From Streptomyces sp. RKND-216 (GTDB lineage Bacteria; Actinomycetota; Actinomycetes; Streptomycetales; Streptomycetaceae), in assembly GCF_004795255.1 (NCBI RefSeq), contig NZ_SSBQ01000002.1, forward strand, positions 1,242,001-1,306,000: a stretch of 64,000 nucleotides of DNA, read 5' to 3'. The notes beneath the pieces were generated by a model. That model ran no database searches, had not been told where the DNA came from, and worked only from the letters and a program-made list of their open reading frames with translations. The position numbers and the translations under genes are program-made. Positions 53,943 through 64,000 of the stretch are shown here, one piece after another. The number at the start of each line of letters is the position of its first letter. Positions within the stretch are counted from its first letter, which is position 1.

Positions 53943-55088
53943 TCAGCGGGACCGGACGGCGTTGAGCCGGGCGGCCTGGCGCGTGAGGTGGTCGCGCTCG
54001 GCGAGGTCGGGTGCCTTGTGGGCCGCCTCGGCGTACAGCCGGGCCGCCGTCGTCAGGTCGCCGTCGCGCTCGTGGAGGTATGCCGCGACCGCCGTGTGGC
54101 GGGGCAGTGCGGCGTCCAGCGGCGCGAGGGCCGCCAGACCGGCACGCGGTCCGTCGGCCTCCCCGACGGCGACCGCCCGGTTGAGCCGGACGACGGGGTT
54201 GTCGGTCAGGCGCGCGAGCTCGTCGTACCACTCCACGATCTGCACCCAGTCGGTCTCGCCGGCCGTCGGGGCGTCGGCGTGGAGTGCCGCGATCGCGGCC
54301 TGGGCCTGGTACTCGCCCAGCCGGTCACGTGCCAGGGCGGCCTGGAGTATTCCTACGCCCTCGGCGATCGACGCGGTGTCCCACCGGTCGCGGTCCTGCT
54401 CGGCGAGCGGCACCAGGCTGCCGTCGGACCCAGTCCGCGCAGCCCGCCGGGCATGGTGGAGCAGCATGAGCGCGAGCAGCCCGGCCACCTCGGGGTGGTC
54501 GATCGCGGCCGCGAGCTGCCGGGTGAGCCGGATGGCCTCGGCGGCGAGATCGACGTCGCCCGAGTAGCCCTCGTTGAAGACGAGGTAGAGGACGCGGAGC
54601 ACGGTGGAGACGTCGCCCGGCCGGTCGAAGCGCGCTCTGGAGACGGTGCGCTTGGCCCGGCTGATGCGCTGCGCCATGGTCGCCTCGGGCACCAGGTAGG
54701 CCTCGGCGATCTGGCGGGTGGTCAGCCCTCCGACGGCGCGCAGGGTGAGCGCGACCGCCGATGCCGGGGTCAGCGACGGGTGGGCGCAGAGGAAGTAGAG
54801 CTGAAGGGTGTCGTCCGCCGAGGGAGTCGGTCCTGGTGCCGGCTCCTCCTCGACGCGGTCCTCGCGCCGGCGGCGGGAGGCCGCCGCCCTGGTCGCGTCG
54901 AGGAACTTGCGCCAGGCCACGGCGACCAGCCAGCCCTTCGCATCCCGCGGAGGGTCGGCCGGCCAGACCCGGAGCGCCTCGATCAGGGCGTCCTGCACGG
55001 CGTCCTCGGCCGCCGCGAAGTCGGCTCCGCGGCGGACAAGGGCGGTGAGCACGCTCGGCGTGAGGCTCCTGAGCAGGGCCTCGTCCAT
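53943..55088 (-). CDS. ECF sigma factor of the ECF42 type (with DUF6596 C-terminal part)
   Basis: Sigma factor of 381 residues. Region 2 is near the N-terminus (DFAAAEDAVQDALIEALRVW) and region 4 is near 110-160 (GGLTTRQIAEAYLVPEATMAQRIS). A long C-terminal TPR-like extension (DUF6596, about 165-381) replaces the need for an anti-sigma factor. ATG 55086-55088. It lies eight bases after a DGPF/YCII gene, the constant partner of ECF42, so the two are one unit. The signal is unknown. Confidence 0.9.
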   Translation of the reverse strand: MDEALLRSLTPSVLTALVRRGADFAAAEDAVQDALIEALRVWPADPPRDAKGWLVAVAWRKFLDATRAAASRRRREDRVEEEPAPGPTPSADDTLQLYFLCAHPSLTPASAVALTLRAVGGLTTRQIAEAYLVPEATMAQRISRAKRTVSRARFDRPGDVSTVLRVLYLVFNEGYSGDVDLAAEAIRLTRQLAAAIDHPEVAGLLALMLLHHARRAARTGSDGSLVPLAEQDRDRWDTASIAEGVGILQAALARDRLGEYQAQAAIAALHADAPTAGETDWVQIVEWYDELARLTDNPVVRLNRAVAVGEADGPRAGLAALAPLDAALPRHTAVAAYLHERDGDLTTAARLYAEAAHKAPDLAERDHLTRQAARLNAVRSR

Positions 55089-55096
55089 TGGCGGGG

Positions 55097-55504
55097 TCAC
55101 TCCGTGATGGTGGGGGGCTCGGTCAGGAAGGGGCGCACCTCGAGCCACTCGTGGATCGGCTCCCCGCCCGCCCCGGGGGCGGCCGACAGTTCCCCGGCCA
55201 GTGCGACGGCGCGCTCGTAGTCGTCGACGTCGACGATCATCCAGCCGGCGATGAGGTCCTTGGTCTCCGCGAACGGCCCGTCGGTGACCGGCGGGCGTCC
55301 CTCACCGTCGTAGCGGACCCACGCTCCGTCGGGGGCGAGTGCCTGGCCGTCGACGTACTCGCCGGTCTTCTCCAGCCGGGCCGCGAAGTCGTTCATGTAC
55401 TGCACGTGCGCGGAGATTTCCTCGGGGCTCCACTGGTCCATCGGCACGTCGTTGACCGGGGCGGGGGCGCCGCGGTAGTGCTTCAGCAGCAGGTACTTGG
55501 CCAT
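55097..55504 (-). CDS. YCII/DGPF-domain protein, ECF42 partner
   Basis: Small protein of 135 residues; the DGPF motif is in VTDGPFAETKDLIAG, with the conserved end of the YCII fold around EVRPFLTE. In actinomycetes DGPF genes sit upstream of ECF42 sigma genes and are part of their regulons. ATG 55502-55504. The biochemical activity is unknown. Confidence 0.9.
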   Translation of the reverse strand: MAKYLLLKHYRGAPAPVNDVPMDQWSPEEISAHVQYMNDFAARLEKTGEYVDGQALAPDGAWVRYDGEGRPPVTDGPFAETKDLIAGWMIVDVDDYERAVALAGELSAAPGAGGEPIHEWLEVRPFLTEPPTITE

Positions 55505-55603
55505 GATGGTTCTCCTCGGTGCTCGTGCGGCCCATTGTGGCCGCCTTCACCCCGGGGACGGAGCCGGACGCGGGTTCTCGACATCTCCGCCCGGCTTTTT
55601 TTC

Positions 55604-55624
55604 GGGCTCTTTCCGAAAGGGCCC
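55604..55624. terminator. 9-bp hairpin beside a short T/A tract
   Basis: Arms GGGCTCTTT (55604-55612) and AAAGGGCCC (55616-55624) pair with one wobble; TTTTTTT is adjacent at 55596-55602. It lies between the GNAT and DGPF genes. Confidence 0.55.
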
Positions 55625-55644
55625 CGGCGCGCCCGGTGCCGCCG

Positions 55645-56163
55645 TCAGGCTGCGCCGGGCCACTCCTCGGCGGTGAGCGCGAAGCGCTCGTGGTCGCGCC
55701 AGGCTCCGTCGAGGAAGAGCATGCGCGGCGAGAAGCCCTCGTGCCGGAAGCCGAGCCGTTTCGCCATGGCGAGCGAGCGTTCGTTCTCGGGCTGGACGTT
55801 GATCTCCAGCCGGTGCAGCCCCAGGCCGTCCGGTCCCTCGGCGAAGCAGCGGTCGACGATCAGCCGCATGCCCTCGGTCATCCGTCCGGTGCCCGCGTAG
55901 GGCAGGTAGCTGTCGTAGCCGAGCGAGCCGTTACGGAAGCGCGCGCGGACGATGTTGGCCACGTTCACGCGTCCCACCAGTCCGTCGTCCTCGCGGTCGA
56001 AGATCAGGAAGGACCGCAGCACCGGTCCCTGGCGGCGTACCAGGTCGGGCAGGCCGTCCGGTTCGACCGGGTTCCAGGGACGCAGATGGTCGGCCGACCG
56101 GACGACGGCCTCGCTGTAGACCCGCTCGTCCTCAGGACGCGGGGGACGGATGTAGACGCGCAT
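55645..56163 (-). CDS. GNAT family N-acetyltransferase (RimJ/RimL-like)
   Basis: Acetyl-CoA-dependent acetyltransferase, 172 residues, of the ribosomal-protein acetyltransferase type. The N-terminal IRPPRPEDE, central LGYDSYLPYAGTGRMTEGM and NVQPENERSLAMAKRLGF, followed by EGFSPRMLFLDG, mark the fold. The substrate is not known. ATG 56161-56163. It lies just after ffh on the same strand (26 bases), probably with its own regulation because the hairpin lies downstream. Confidence 0.88.
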   Translation of the reverse strand: MRVYIRPPRPEDERVYSEAVVRSADHLRPWNPVEPDGLPDLVRRQGPVLRSFLIFDREDDGLVGRVNVANIVRARFRNGSLGYDSYLPYAGTGRMTEGMRLIVDRCFAEGPDGLGLHRLEINVQPENERSLAMAKRLGFRHEGFSPRMLFLDGAWRDHERFALTAEEWPGAA

Positions 56164-56189
56164 GGGTCACATCATCCCCCGCCCCCCTC

Positions 56190-57743
56190 TCACTTCGGCG
56201 GGAGCATGTCCTTGAACTCCTGAGGCAGCTCGAAGTCGCCGGCGTCCTGACCCGCACCGGGCATGCCGAACGCACCGCCGGCGGCACGCCGTTCGGCCGC
56301 GGCCTGCTCCTCCTGCCGGCGCTTCATCGGGTTGCCGGACTGGCGCTTGCCCTTGGCCTTCTTCTGCTGCTTGCCCTTCTTCCGCCCCCCGCCCACGCCG
56401 GGCATGCCCGGAACACCGGGCATACCGGGCATGCCGCCGCCCTGCGCCATCTTCGACATCATCTTGCGGGCCTCGAAGAAGCGCTCCACCAGGTTCTTGA
56501 CGGCGCTGACGTCGACGCCGGAACCGCGGGCGATGCGCGCACGGCGGGAGCCGTTGATGATCGTGGGCTCGGCCCGCTCGCCGGGGGTCATCGACTTGAT
56601 GATGGCGGCGGTGCGGTCGACGTCCCGCTCGTCGAGGTTGTTGATCTGCTCCTTCATCTGGCCCATGCCGGGCATCATGCCGAGCAGCTTGGAGATGGAG
56701 CCCATCTTGCGGACCTGCTCCATCTGGGCCAGGAAGTCGTCGAGCGTGAACTCCTTCGGTCCCTTAGCCAGCTTGGCGGCCATCTTCTCGGCCTCTTGCT
56801 GGCTGAAGGTCTGCTCGGCCTTCTCGATCAGCGTGAGCATGTCGCCCATGCCGAGGATGCGGGACGCCATGCGGTCCGGGTGGAACGCGTCGAAGTCGTC
56901 CAGCTTCTCGCCGTTCGAGGCGAACATGATCTGCTTGCCGGTGACCTGCGCGACGGACAGGGCGGCACCGCCCCGGGCGTCCCCGTCCAGCTTGGAGAGC
57001 ACCACGCCGTCGAAGCCGACACCGCTCTGGAAGGCCTCCGCGGTGGTGACCGCGTCCTGACCGATCATCGCGTCGACGACGAACAGGATCTCGTCCGGCC
57101 GTACGGCGTCGCGGATGTCCGCGGCCTGCCGCATCAGTTCCTCGTCGATGCCGAGACGTCCGGCGGTGTCGACGATGACCACGTCGTGCTGCTTGTCGCG
57201 GGCGTAGGACACCGAGTCCTCGGCGACCTTCACCGGGTCGCCGACGCCGTTGCCCGGCTCCGGGGCGAAGATCGCCACACCGGCGCGCTCGGCAACGACC
57301 GAGAGCTGGTTGACCGCGTTGGGACGCTGGAGGTCGCAGGCCACCAGCAGCGGAGCGTGTCCCTGCGCGGAGAGCCAGCGGCCGAGCTTGCCGGCCAGGG
57401 TGGTCTTGCCCGCGCCCTGGAGGCCTGCCAGCATGATCACGGTCGGCGGGTTCTTGGCGAACCGCATCCGGCGCGTCTCGCCGCCGAGGATGCCAACCAG
57501 CTCCTCGTTGACGATCTTGACGACCTGCTGGGCGGGATTCAGCGCCTGAGAGACCTCGGCGCCGAGCGCGCGCTCCTTGACCTGCTTGATGAACGACCGG
57601 ACGACCGGAAGGGCGACATCGGCCTCCAGCAGGGCGATGCGGATCTCGCGTGCCGTGGCGTCGATGTCCGCCTCGCTCAGGCGGCCCTTGCCTCGGAGGT
57701 TCTTGAAGGTCGCTGCGAGGCGATCGGAAAGAGTGTCGAACAC
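56190..57743 (-). CDS. ffh: Signal recognition particle protein
   Basis: GTPase that targets membrane and secreted proteins with 4.5S RNA; 517 residues. The N domain (1-90) is followed by the G domain with GLQGAGKTT near 106 and TAGR near 190, and a C-terminal M domain rich in Met/Gly (GGGMPGMPGVPGMPGVGGG) that holds signal peptides. GTG 57741-57743. It is monocistronic by appearance, downstream of glnD. Confidence 0.97.
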   Translation of the reverse strand: MFDTLSDRLAATFKNLRGKGRLSEADIDATAREIRIALLEADVALPVVRSFIKQVKERALGAEVSQALNPAQQVVKIVNEELVGILGGETRRMRFAKNPPTVIMLAGLQGAGKTTLAGKLGRWLSAQGHAPLLVACDLQRPNAVNQLSVVAERAGVAIFAPEPGNGVGDPVKVAEDSVSYARDKQHDVVIVDTAGRLGIDEELMRQAADIRDAVRPDEILFVVDAMIGQDAVTTAEAFQSGVGFDGVVLSKLDGDARGGAALSVAQVTGKQIMFASNGEKLDDFDAFHPDRMASRILGMGDMLTLIEKAEQTFSQQEAEKMAAKLAKGPKEFTLDDFLAQMEQVRKMGSISKLLGMMPGMGQMKEQINNLDERDVDRTAAIIKSMTPGERAEPTIINGSRRARIARGSGVDVSAVKNLVERFFEARKMMSKMAQGGGMPGMPGVPGMPGVGGGRKKGKQQKKAKGKRQSGNPMKRRQEEQAAAERRAAGGAFGMPGAGQDAGDFELPQEFKDMLPPK

Positions 57744-57819
57744 GGCGGTCGCGGATCCTTCGCGTCGGATGTGGTGCGGACGGTCGACCCCCAAGGGTAT
57801 CCGCCCGCACCGGGTGCGG

Positions 57820-60324
57820 TCAGGTCCCCTCGGCCGTGGCCCGTTCGGCCAGCGCGCGCTGTACGGCGCGGGCGACCTCGTCGGCCGCCGCTGGCGGCAG
57901 CGGCGCGCCCTGGACGTCGGTGACGTAGAAGGCGTCCACCGCGTTCGCGCCGAGCGTGCCGACGTGCGCACTGCGGACCCGTACCCGGGCTTGCTCCAGT
58001 GCGCGGGCGATGCGGTACAGCAGGCCGGGGGCGTCCTGCGCACGCACCTCCAGCACGGTCGCGCGGCGGGAGGCCTCCGGCGTGGCGACGGTGACACGGG
58101 CCGGCGGGGCCGCCATGCCGCGCCGGGGCGTGCGGTACGCCGCCTCGCGCTCGTCGAGGCGCGCCTCGACGCGGAGTCCGCCGTCCAGCACGCGGTGCAG
58201 GTCGGCCCGGAGCCGTTCGGCCTCCGGCAGCCGCCCGTACGCGGCGGCGACCCGCCACCCGAGGAGCAGCACGGTCGGGTCGCCGGGGTCGGCCGAGGTT
58301 CCGCCGGCGCCGGGATCTGCCGGGTCGGGATCTGCCGGGTCGGGGTCGGTGCGGACCTCGGCGGTGCGCACCGTGAGGCGGTGGAGGGCGAGCAGGCCGG
58401 CGACGGCGGGGAGGCCGCCCGGCCGGTCGGGCAGCGCGACGAGCAGGTGCGCGCCGTGCGGTGCGGTGACCGCCTCGGCGTCCTGAGGTCCGGGGTCCGG
58501 TTCCGGGAAGAGTTCCAGCACCGGCGCGCCCGTGCGCCGGGCCCGTTCGACGAGGCGTGCGGTGCGGGGGTCCTGGAGCCCGGGAGCCGTCTCGGGCGCC
58601 TCCCCCGCGAGCACCGCGTCCACGCGCTTGACCAGGTCGGCGACGAGCGACGCGCGCCAAGTGGACCATGCGGCGGGCCCGGTGGCGAGCGCGTCCGCCT
58701 CGGTGAGGGCGTGCAGCAGTTCCAGCGTGCCGCGACGCTCCACGGCGGCCGCCACCGCCTGCACGGTGGCGGGATCGTCCGGATCGCGCCGGGCCGCGGT
58801 CTCGGCGAGCAGCAGGTGGTGCCGGACCAAAATGGCGAGGACCGTCGCGTCGTCGGGGCCGAAGCCCATCCGGGCGGCGGCGTCCCGCGCGATGATCTCC
58901 CCGACGACGGAGTGGTCGCCCGGCCACCCCTTGCCCAGGTCGTGCAGCAGCGCGGCCACGAGCAGCAGATCGGGGCGCTGCACCCGCCGGGTCAGCGCGG
59001 AGGCGCGTACGGCGGTCTCCACCAGGTGCCGGTCGACGGTCCAGCGGTGCACGGGGGTGCGCTGCGGACGGCAGCGCACCCGCTCCCAGTCCGGCAGCAG
59101 CACGTCCGTGAGCCCCACCGCGTCCAGCGCCTCCCACACCGGCACCGTCTGCGGCCCGGCGCCGAGCAGGCTGACGAGCTCCTCACGGGCACCCGGCGGC
59201 CAGGGCACGGGCAGGGGCGCCGCGTCGCGTGCGAGCCGGCGCACGGCGGACGGGTTGAGCGGCAGTCCCGCCTGGGCGGCGGCCGCGGCGGCGCGCAGCG
59301 GGAGAACCGGATCGCGGTCGGGGCGAGCGGTACGGGCCAGGGAGACCTCGCCGTCGAACGCGACCACGCCGTCGGCCAGCGGCGTCCGCTCCGGCTGCGC
59401 GCCGCCCGGTGCGCGCCGCCCGGCGAGCAGGCGCGGGCGACCATGGCGTGCGGCGCGGGCACGCAGGACGCGGGAGACGTCCCGCCAGGTGACGTCGGCG
59501 GCGTAGCCGATGGTGTGCGCCGCCTCGTACACGCGGCGCAGCAGCGCGTCGGCGTCCGGCAGGCCGAGAGCGGCGGCGACCGGGTCCTGTTCCTGGAGGG
59601 CGAGCCGGTCGGTGGTGCGGCCGGTGGCGAGATGGAGGGCGTCGCGCACGTCGAGCAGGGCGGTGCGGGCGTCGGCCAGGCCCTCCCGCGGAGCGTCGGC
59701 GAGCCAGGACGCGGCGACGGCGCGCAGCGCGACGGCGTCGCGCAGACCGCCGTACGCCTCCTTGAGGTCGGGTTCGAGGAGGAAGCGGAGTTCACCGTGC
59801 CGGTGGGTGCGTTCGCGGACCAGTTCGCGGAGTCCGGGGAGGCGGCGGTGGGCGTCCGCACGCCACGCGGCGAGGGCGGCACCGCGTACGGAGGCGGTGA
59901 GCCGGGGGTCGCCGGCGATGTGGCGCAGGTCGAGGAGGCCGAGCTGCACCTTCAGATCCCCGGCGGCGGCCTTCGCCGCCTCGGCGGGGGTGCGCACGGA
60001 GTGGTCCAGTGCGATGCCGTGGTCCCAGACCGGGTACCAGACGCGGTCGGCCAGGGAGGCGACGGCTGCCGCGCCGGCGCCCCCGCCCGCGCGCGGCTCG
60101 TGGAGGAGGACCAGGTCGAGGTCGCTGGCCGGGGAGAGTTCGGCGCGGCCGTAGCCGCCGGCGGCGGCGAGGGCGGTGCCGGCCGGGGGCTGCCCGGCGC
60201 CGTGGAAGAGGGTGACGAGCCATTCGTCGGTGGCCCTGGCGAGGGCCTCCCGGCGCGCCGGGCCCGCGCAGCCGACGGGGTCGCCGTGGAGCGTGCGGTC
60301 CCGGAGGGTGGCGTACTCGGTCAC
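57820..60324 (-). CDS. glnD: PII nucleotidylyltransferase (GlnD)
   Basis: Modifies the PII protein GlnK in response to nitrogen; in Streptomyces it adenylylates GlnK rather than uridylylating it. The length is 834 residues. Domains: nucleotidyltransferase GGYGRAELSPASDLDL (56-71), an HD domain (ALLHDLGKGWPGDHS, near 460) and two ACT domains (near 620 and 755). A DPADP repeat in a disordered linker (about 661-670) is encoded by a 15-bp tandem duplication. GTG 60322-60324 follows GGAGG by six bases. It is third in the amtB-glnK-glnD operon, after a hairpin in the gap to glnK. Confidence 0.94.
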   Translation of the reverse strand: MTEYATLRDRTLHGDPVGCAGPARREALARATDEWLVTLFHGAGQPPAGTALAAAGGYGRAELSPASDLDLVLLHEPRAGGGAGAAAVASLADRVWYPVWDHGIALDHSVRTPAEAAKAAAGDLKVQLGLLDLRHIAGDPRLTASVRGAALAAWRADAHRRLPGLRELVRERTHRHGELRFLLEPDLKEAYGGLRDAVALRAVAASWLADAPREGLADARTALLDVRDALHLATGRTTDRLALQEQDPVAAALGLPDADALLRRVYEAAHTIGYAADVTWRDVSRVLRARAARHGRPRLLAGRRAPGGAQPERTPLADGVVAFDGEVSLARTARPDRDPVLPLRAAAAAAQAGLPLNPSAVRRLARDAAPLPVPWPPGAREELVSLLGAGPQTVPVWEALDAVGLTDVLLPDWERVRCRPQRTPVHRWTVDRHLVETAVRASALTRRVQRPDLLLVAALLHDLGKGWPGDHSVVGEIIARDAAARMGFGPDDATVLAILVRHHLLLAETAARRDPDDPATVQAVAAAVERRGTLELLHALTEADALATGPAAWSTWRASLVADLVKRVDAVLAGEAPETAPGLQDPRTARLVERARRTGAPVLELFPEPDPGPQDAEAVTAPHGAHLLVALPDRPGGLPAVAGLLALHRLTVRTAEVRTDPDPADPDPADPGAGGTSADPGDPTVLLLGWRVAAAYGRLPEAERLRADLHRVLDGGLRVEARLDEREAAYRTPRRGMAAPPARVTVATPEASRRATVLEVRAQDAPGLLYRIARALEQARVRVRSAHVGTLGANAVDAFYVTDVQGAPLPPAAADEVARAVQRALAERATAEGT
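58311..58340 (-). repeat. Two perfect tandem copies of a 15-bp unit inside glnD
   Basis: CGGGATCTGCCGGGT occurs at 58311-58325 and 58326-58340 with a partial third unit. It encodes DPADP-type repeats in an ACT-domain linker and could vary in copy number. Confidence 0.85.
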
Positions 60325-60413
60325 GGTGAGCCTCCTTACTCCGTCCTGGGTCCGCGGGGCGGGCGCGGTCGGCGCGCGCGGGTGGTGAGACACCGGCCCG
60401 TGCCGGAAGCCCG

Positions 60414-60450
60414 GGGCGTCCGCCGCGCAGGGGAGCGCGGCGGAACGCCC
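60414..60450 (-). terminator. Hairpin between glnK and glnD
   Basis: Arms 60414-60428 and 60435-60450 pair over 15 positions with a one-base bulge and a 6-base loop. It may reduce readthrough from amtB-glnK into glnD. Confidence 0.7.
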
Positions 60451-60458
60451 GCTGAGCG

Positions 60459-62129
<1,671 letters not shown>

Positions 62130-62195
62130 TTACACGGTTTGCGACCCGTGGGACACAGATCTGGGGACCGGTTCAGCCCAGAGTCCCGGGGGCGC

Positions 62196-62233
62196 GTTTC
62201 GGCCGTGGTGGCGCGTTGTTTCGCCGTGGTGAC
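62196..62233 (-). promoter_or_regulatory. GlnR binding site upstream of amtB
   Basis: Read on the minus strand: GTCAC, 6 bases, GAAAC, 6 bases, CCACC, 6 bases, GAAAC. This is the actinobacterial a1-b1-a2-b2 GlnR box with ideal spacing; only the second a-site is weak. It lies about 80-117 bases upstream of the amtB start. amtB is a known GlnR target in S. coelicolor. Confidence 0.85.
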
Positions 62234-62235
62234 GA

Positions 62236-62264
62236 AGACGACCGCGGTGTTACGGGCGGGTGAC
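62236..62264 (-). promoter_or_regulatory. Possible PhoP box next to the GlnR site
   Basis: Three units at 11-base spacing on the minus strand resemble the PhoP repeat (GTTCACC-like): GTCACCC, GTAACAC, GTCGTCT. They lie immediately upstream of the GlnR box. PhoP control of amtB is known in S. coelicolor, so nitrogen-phosphate crosstalk is plausible; the third unit is weak. Confidence 0.45.
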
Positions 62265-62297
62265 CGCGTGCGTCCGGGCGCCCTCGTGGGAAGGGGG

Positions 62298-62373
62298 ACC
62301 GGCCGCGACGCCACCCGGTGTGACCTGGCGGGGGAGCCGAGTCGGGCAGTCCGGGGTGGCGGTCGCGGCCGGT
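62298..62373 (-). terminator. About 19-bp stem downstream of nsdA
   Basis: Arms 62298-62316 and 62354-62373 pair with one bulged base; the loop is long (37 bases). It lies just after the nsdA stop. Confidence 0.6.
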
Positions 62374-62389
62374 GTTCGGGGGCGGCGGC

Positions 62390-63973
62390 TCAACAGGCCG
62401 CCGCGGTCTCTCCTTCGGGCAGTTCGTCGGCGAGGCGCTCGGCGAGGCGGACGACCTCGGGGACGTGCCCGAAATCGCGGGTCGCCGTCGCGGTGGTCTT
62501 GCGGAGCCGGTTGTTGACCCGTTCGGAGCGGATACGGCGGGCCACGGTCATCGCTTCTGTGGCGCGGGTGGCGCAGCGCTCCGGCTCACGCTGGAGCAGG
62601 TGGACGCTGGCCAGGCCGATGAGGTTCAGCGCGTAGCTGCGCTGGTGTCCCCCGCCCTCCTGGGCGGCCTCCCGGCCGAAGAGTTCCACCGCTCGTTCCA
62701 TCCCGGGCTCGGCGAGCGAGGCGTAGGTGGGGCTGCGGCCGGAGGAGTAGGCGAGATCGCGGTAGGAGTGCGCGATCTCGGCGTTCAGCTCCCCCTCGCA
62801 GAAGAACCGGATCCAGTCCGGCTCGCCGTCGGGGGCACCGCGGTCCTCGAAGGTCTCCTCGGCCATCCGCACGGCGCGCCGGCACTTTCCGGGCTGGCCC
62901 ATGTTGGCGTAGGCCCGGGCCTCCATGGCGTGGAGCATCGCCTGGGTGCGTGCGGTGGCGCCGTCCCTGCTGCCGTACTGGGCCAGGTGAACGAGCTCCA
63001 GGGCGTCGTCGGCGCGGCCGAGGTGGATCATCTGCCGGGCCATGCTGGAGAGGATGAACGAGCCGAGCGGCCGGTCGCCCGACTCCTTCGCGGCGTGCAG
63101 CGCGAGCACGAAGTACTTCTGCGCGGTCGGCTGCATCCCGATGTCGTACGTCATCCAGCCGGCCAGCTCGGCCAGCTCGGCCGTCACCCGGAACAGCCGG
63201 ACGGTGATCTCGTGGTCGCGGCGGGCGAGCTGTTCGTGGAGCAGGTCGGTGACCTCGTGCAGCTGGCCGACGACGGCTTTCCGGCGCAGCCCGCCCCCGC
63301 ACTGCGCGTCCCAGCGGCGGAACATCACGGTGGTCTGCTCCAGCAGCTCCAGCTCCGGGCCGGAGAGCCTGCTGCGGCGTTCTCCTGGGCCGCCGCCTTC
63401 GCGCGCCGCGTCGCCCGCAGCCTGTCCGCGGGACTGCGCGGGCACGGGCAGGGGGTACACACCCGCCTCCACGCGAGCGCCCGGTACAGCGGGGCCGCCG
63501 CCGGGCGACGGCACCAGCCAGCGCTGCATGGGCTCGACCAGCGCCGGTCCGGCGGCCATCGCCAGCGACGGGCCGAGGAACCCGCGACGGCCCAGCATGA
63601 GGTCGCTGCGGGAGAACTCGTTGATCAGCGACACCGTCTGGGGGCCCGCCCAGGGCAGGTCGACACCCGAGGCGGTGGGCGCCTGCCGCGCGCATCGCAG
63701 CCCCAGCTCCTCGACGGCGACGACGCAGCCGAAGCGCTCGGAGAACAGCTCGGAGAGGATCCGCGGGATCGGCTCGCGAGGCTGTTCGCCGTCCAGCCAG
63801 CGCCGCACCCGCGAGGTGTCCGTGCTGATGTGGTGGGCGCCGATCTGGCGAGCCCTGCGGTTCACCTGGCGCGCCAGCTCGCCCTTCGACCAGCCGCTGC
63901 GCACGAACCACGAGCCGAGCAGCTCGTTCGGGCGCTTCCGCGCGCTACTGTCACCGCCACCGTCGCCGGTCAC
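62390..63973 (-). CDS. nsdA: NsdA-type negative regulator (TPR protein)
   Basis: Protein of 527 residues; in S. coelicolor nsdA represses sporulation and antibiotic production. An N-terminal helix-turn-helix-like region (WSKGELARQVNRRARQ) is followed by a middle region with short proline-rich linker and TPR-like helices toward the C-terminus (for example GRADDALELVHLAQYG, RAYANMGQPGKCRRAVRMA). GTG 63971-63973 has an in-frame TGA six bases upstream, so the start is complete. Located next to amtB as in other Streptomyces. Confidence 0.9.
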   Translation of the reverse strand: MTGDGGGDSSARKRPNELLGSWFVRSGWSKGELARQVNRRARQIGAHHISTDTSRVRRWLDGEQPREPIPRILSELFSERFGCVVAVEELGLRCARQAPTASGVDLPWAGPQTVSLINEFSRSDLMLGRRGFLGPSLAMAAGPALVEPMQRWLVPSPGGGPAVPGARVEAGVYPLPVPAQSRGQAAGDAAREGGGPGERRSRLSGPELELLEQTTVMFRRWDAQCGGGLRRKAVVGQLHEVTDLLHEQLARRDHEITVRLFRVTAELAELAGWMTYDIGMQPTAQKYFVLALHAAKESGDRPLGSFILSSMARQMIHLGRADDALELVHLAQYGSRDGATARTQAMLHAMEARAYANMGQPGKCRRAVRMAEETFEDRGAPDGEPDWIRFFCEGELNAEIAHSYRDLAYSSGRSPTYASLAEPGMERAVELFGREAAQEGGGHQRSYALNLIGLASVHLLQREPERCATRATEAMTVARRIRSERVNNRLRKTTATATRDFGHVPEVVRLAERLADELPEGETAAAC

Positions 63974-64000
63974 GTGTCACGCCCCCATCCGGCCCGGCCG

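Overview
The window is GC-rich (roughly 70% or more) chromosomal DNA from a Streptomyces or very close relative. The evidence is the codon use, the many GTG and TTG starts, the GC-rich intergenic hairpins without U-tracts, and the gene content and order: dxr, rlmN-cdsA-frr-pyrH-tsf-rpsB, whiG, dprA-yifB-yraN, four tandem signal peptidases, rplS-trmD-rimM-khpA-rpsP, ffh, and glnD-glnK-amtB next to nsdA. I see no insertion sequence, prophage, CRISPR array, tRNA or rRNA. Most of the window is conserved core chromosome.

Layout. Bases 1-9000 hold the start of dxr, a PadR-controlled ABC exporter, a class A beta-lactamase, a long acyl-CoA dehydrogenase, a phosphodiesterase and a small secreted/membrane pair. 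Bases 9000-24700 carry a nitrogen-scavenging region: a GabD-like aldehyde dehydrogenase with a PucR regulator, GabT, an amino acid/polyamine permease, an aminobutyraldehyde-type dehydrogenase, an AsnC regulator and a putrescine-type aminotransferase. Together these could take putrescine to GABA and on to succinate. A VirD4-like ATPase, a PAP2 phosphatase, a DUF4190 protein and a probable aminodeoxyfutalosine deaminase (menaquinone synthesis) sit among them. Bases 24900-33900 hold an unusual ABC pair, a LOG-like protein and a thiamine transporter (thiB-thiP-thiQ) headed by a TPP riboswitch, then rlmN.

Bases 34180-41410, on the minus strand, run from rpsB and tsf through pyrH, frr and cdsA (phospholipid precursor), with the sporulation sigma factor whiG, a TetR regulator and an M23 protein upstream. 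Bases 41700-51800 hold dprA-yifB-yraN (DNA uptake/recombination type), four type I signal peptidases and the ribosome-maturation set. Bases 51980-64000 hold an SprT-like protein, a methyltransferase, an ECF sigma factor with its DGPF partner, ffh, and the amtB-glnK-glnD ammonium-sensing operon preceded by a clear GlnR box, then nsdA.

Most transcription units are separated by strong inverted repeats, which I list individually. The least ordinary points are the TPP riboswitch, an ABC ATPase with a degenerate signature motif and a large linker, an M23 reading frame that has lost its stop and runs antisense through the tetR gene, a roughly 30-bp stem between rpsB and tsf, and several perfect palindromes upstream of regulated genes. 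I did not find a clearly new multi-gene system.
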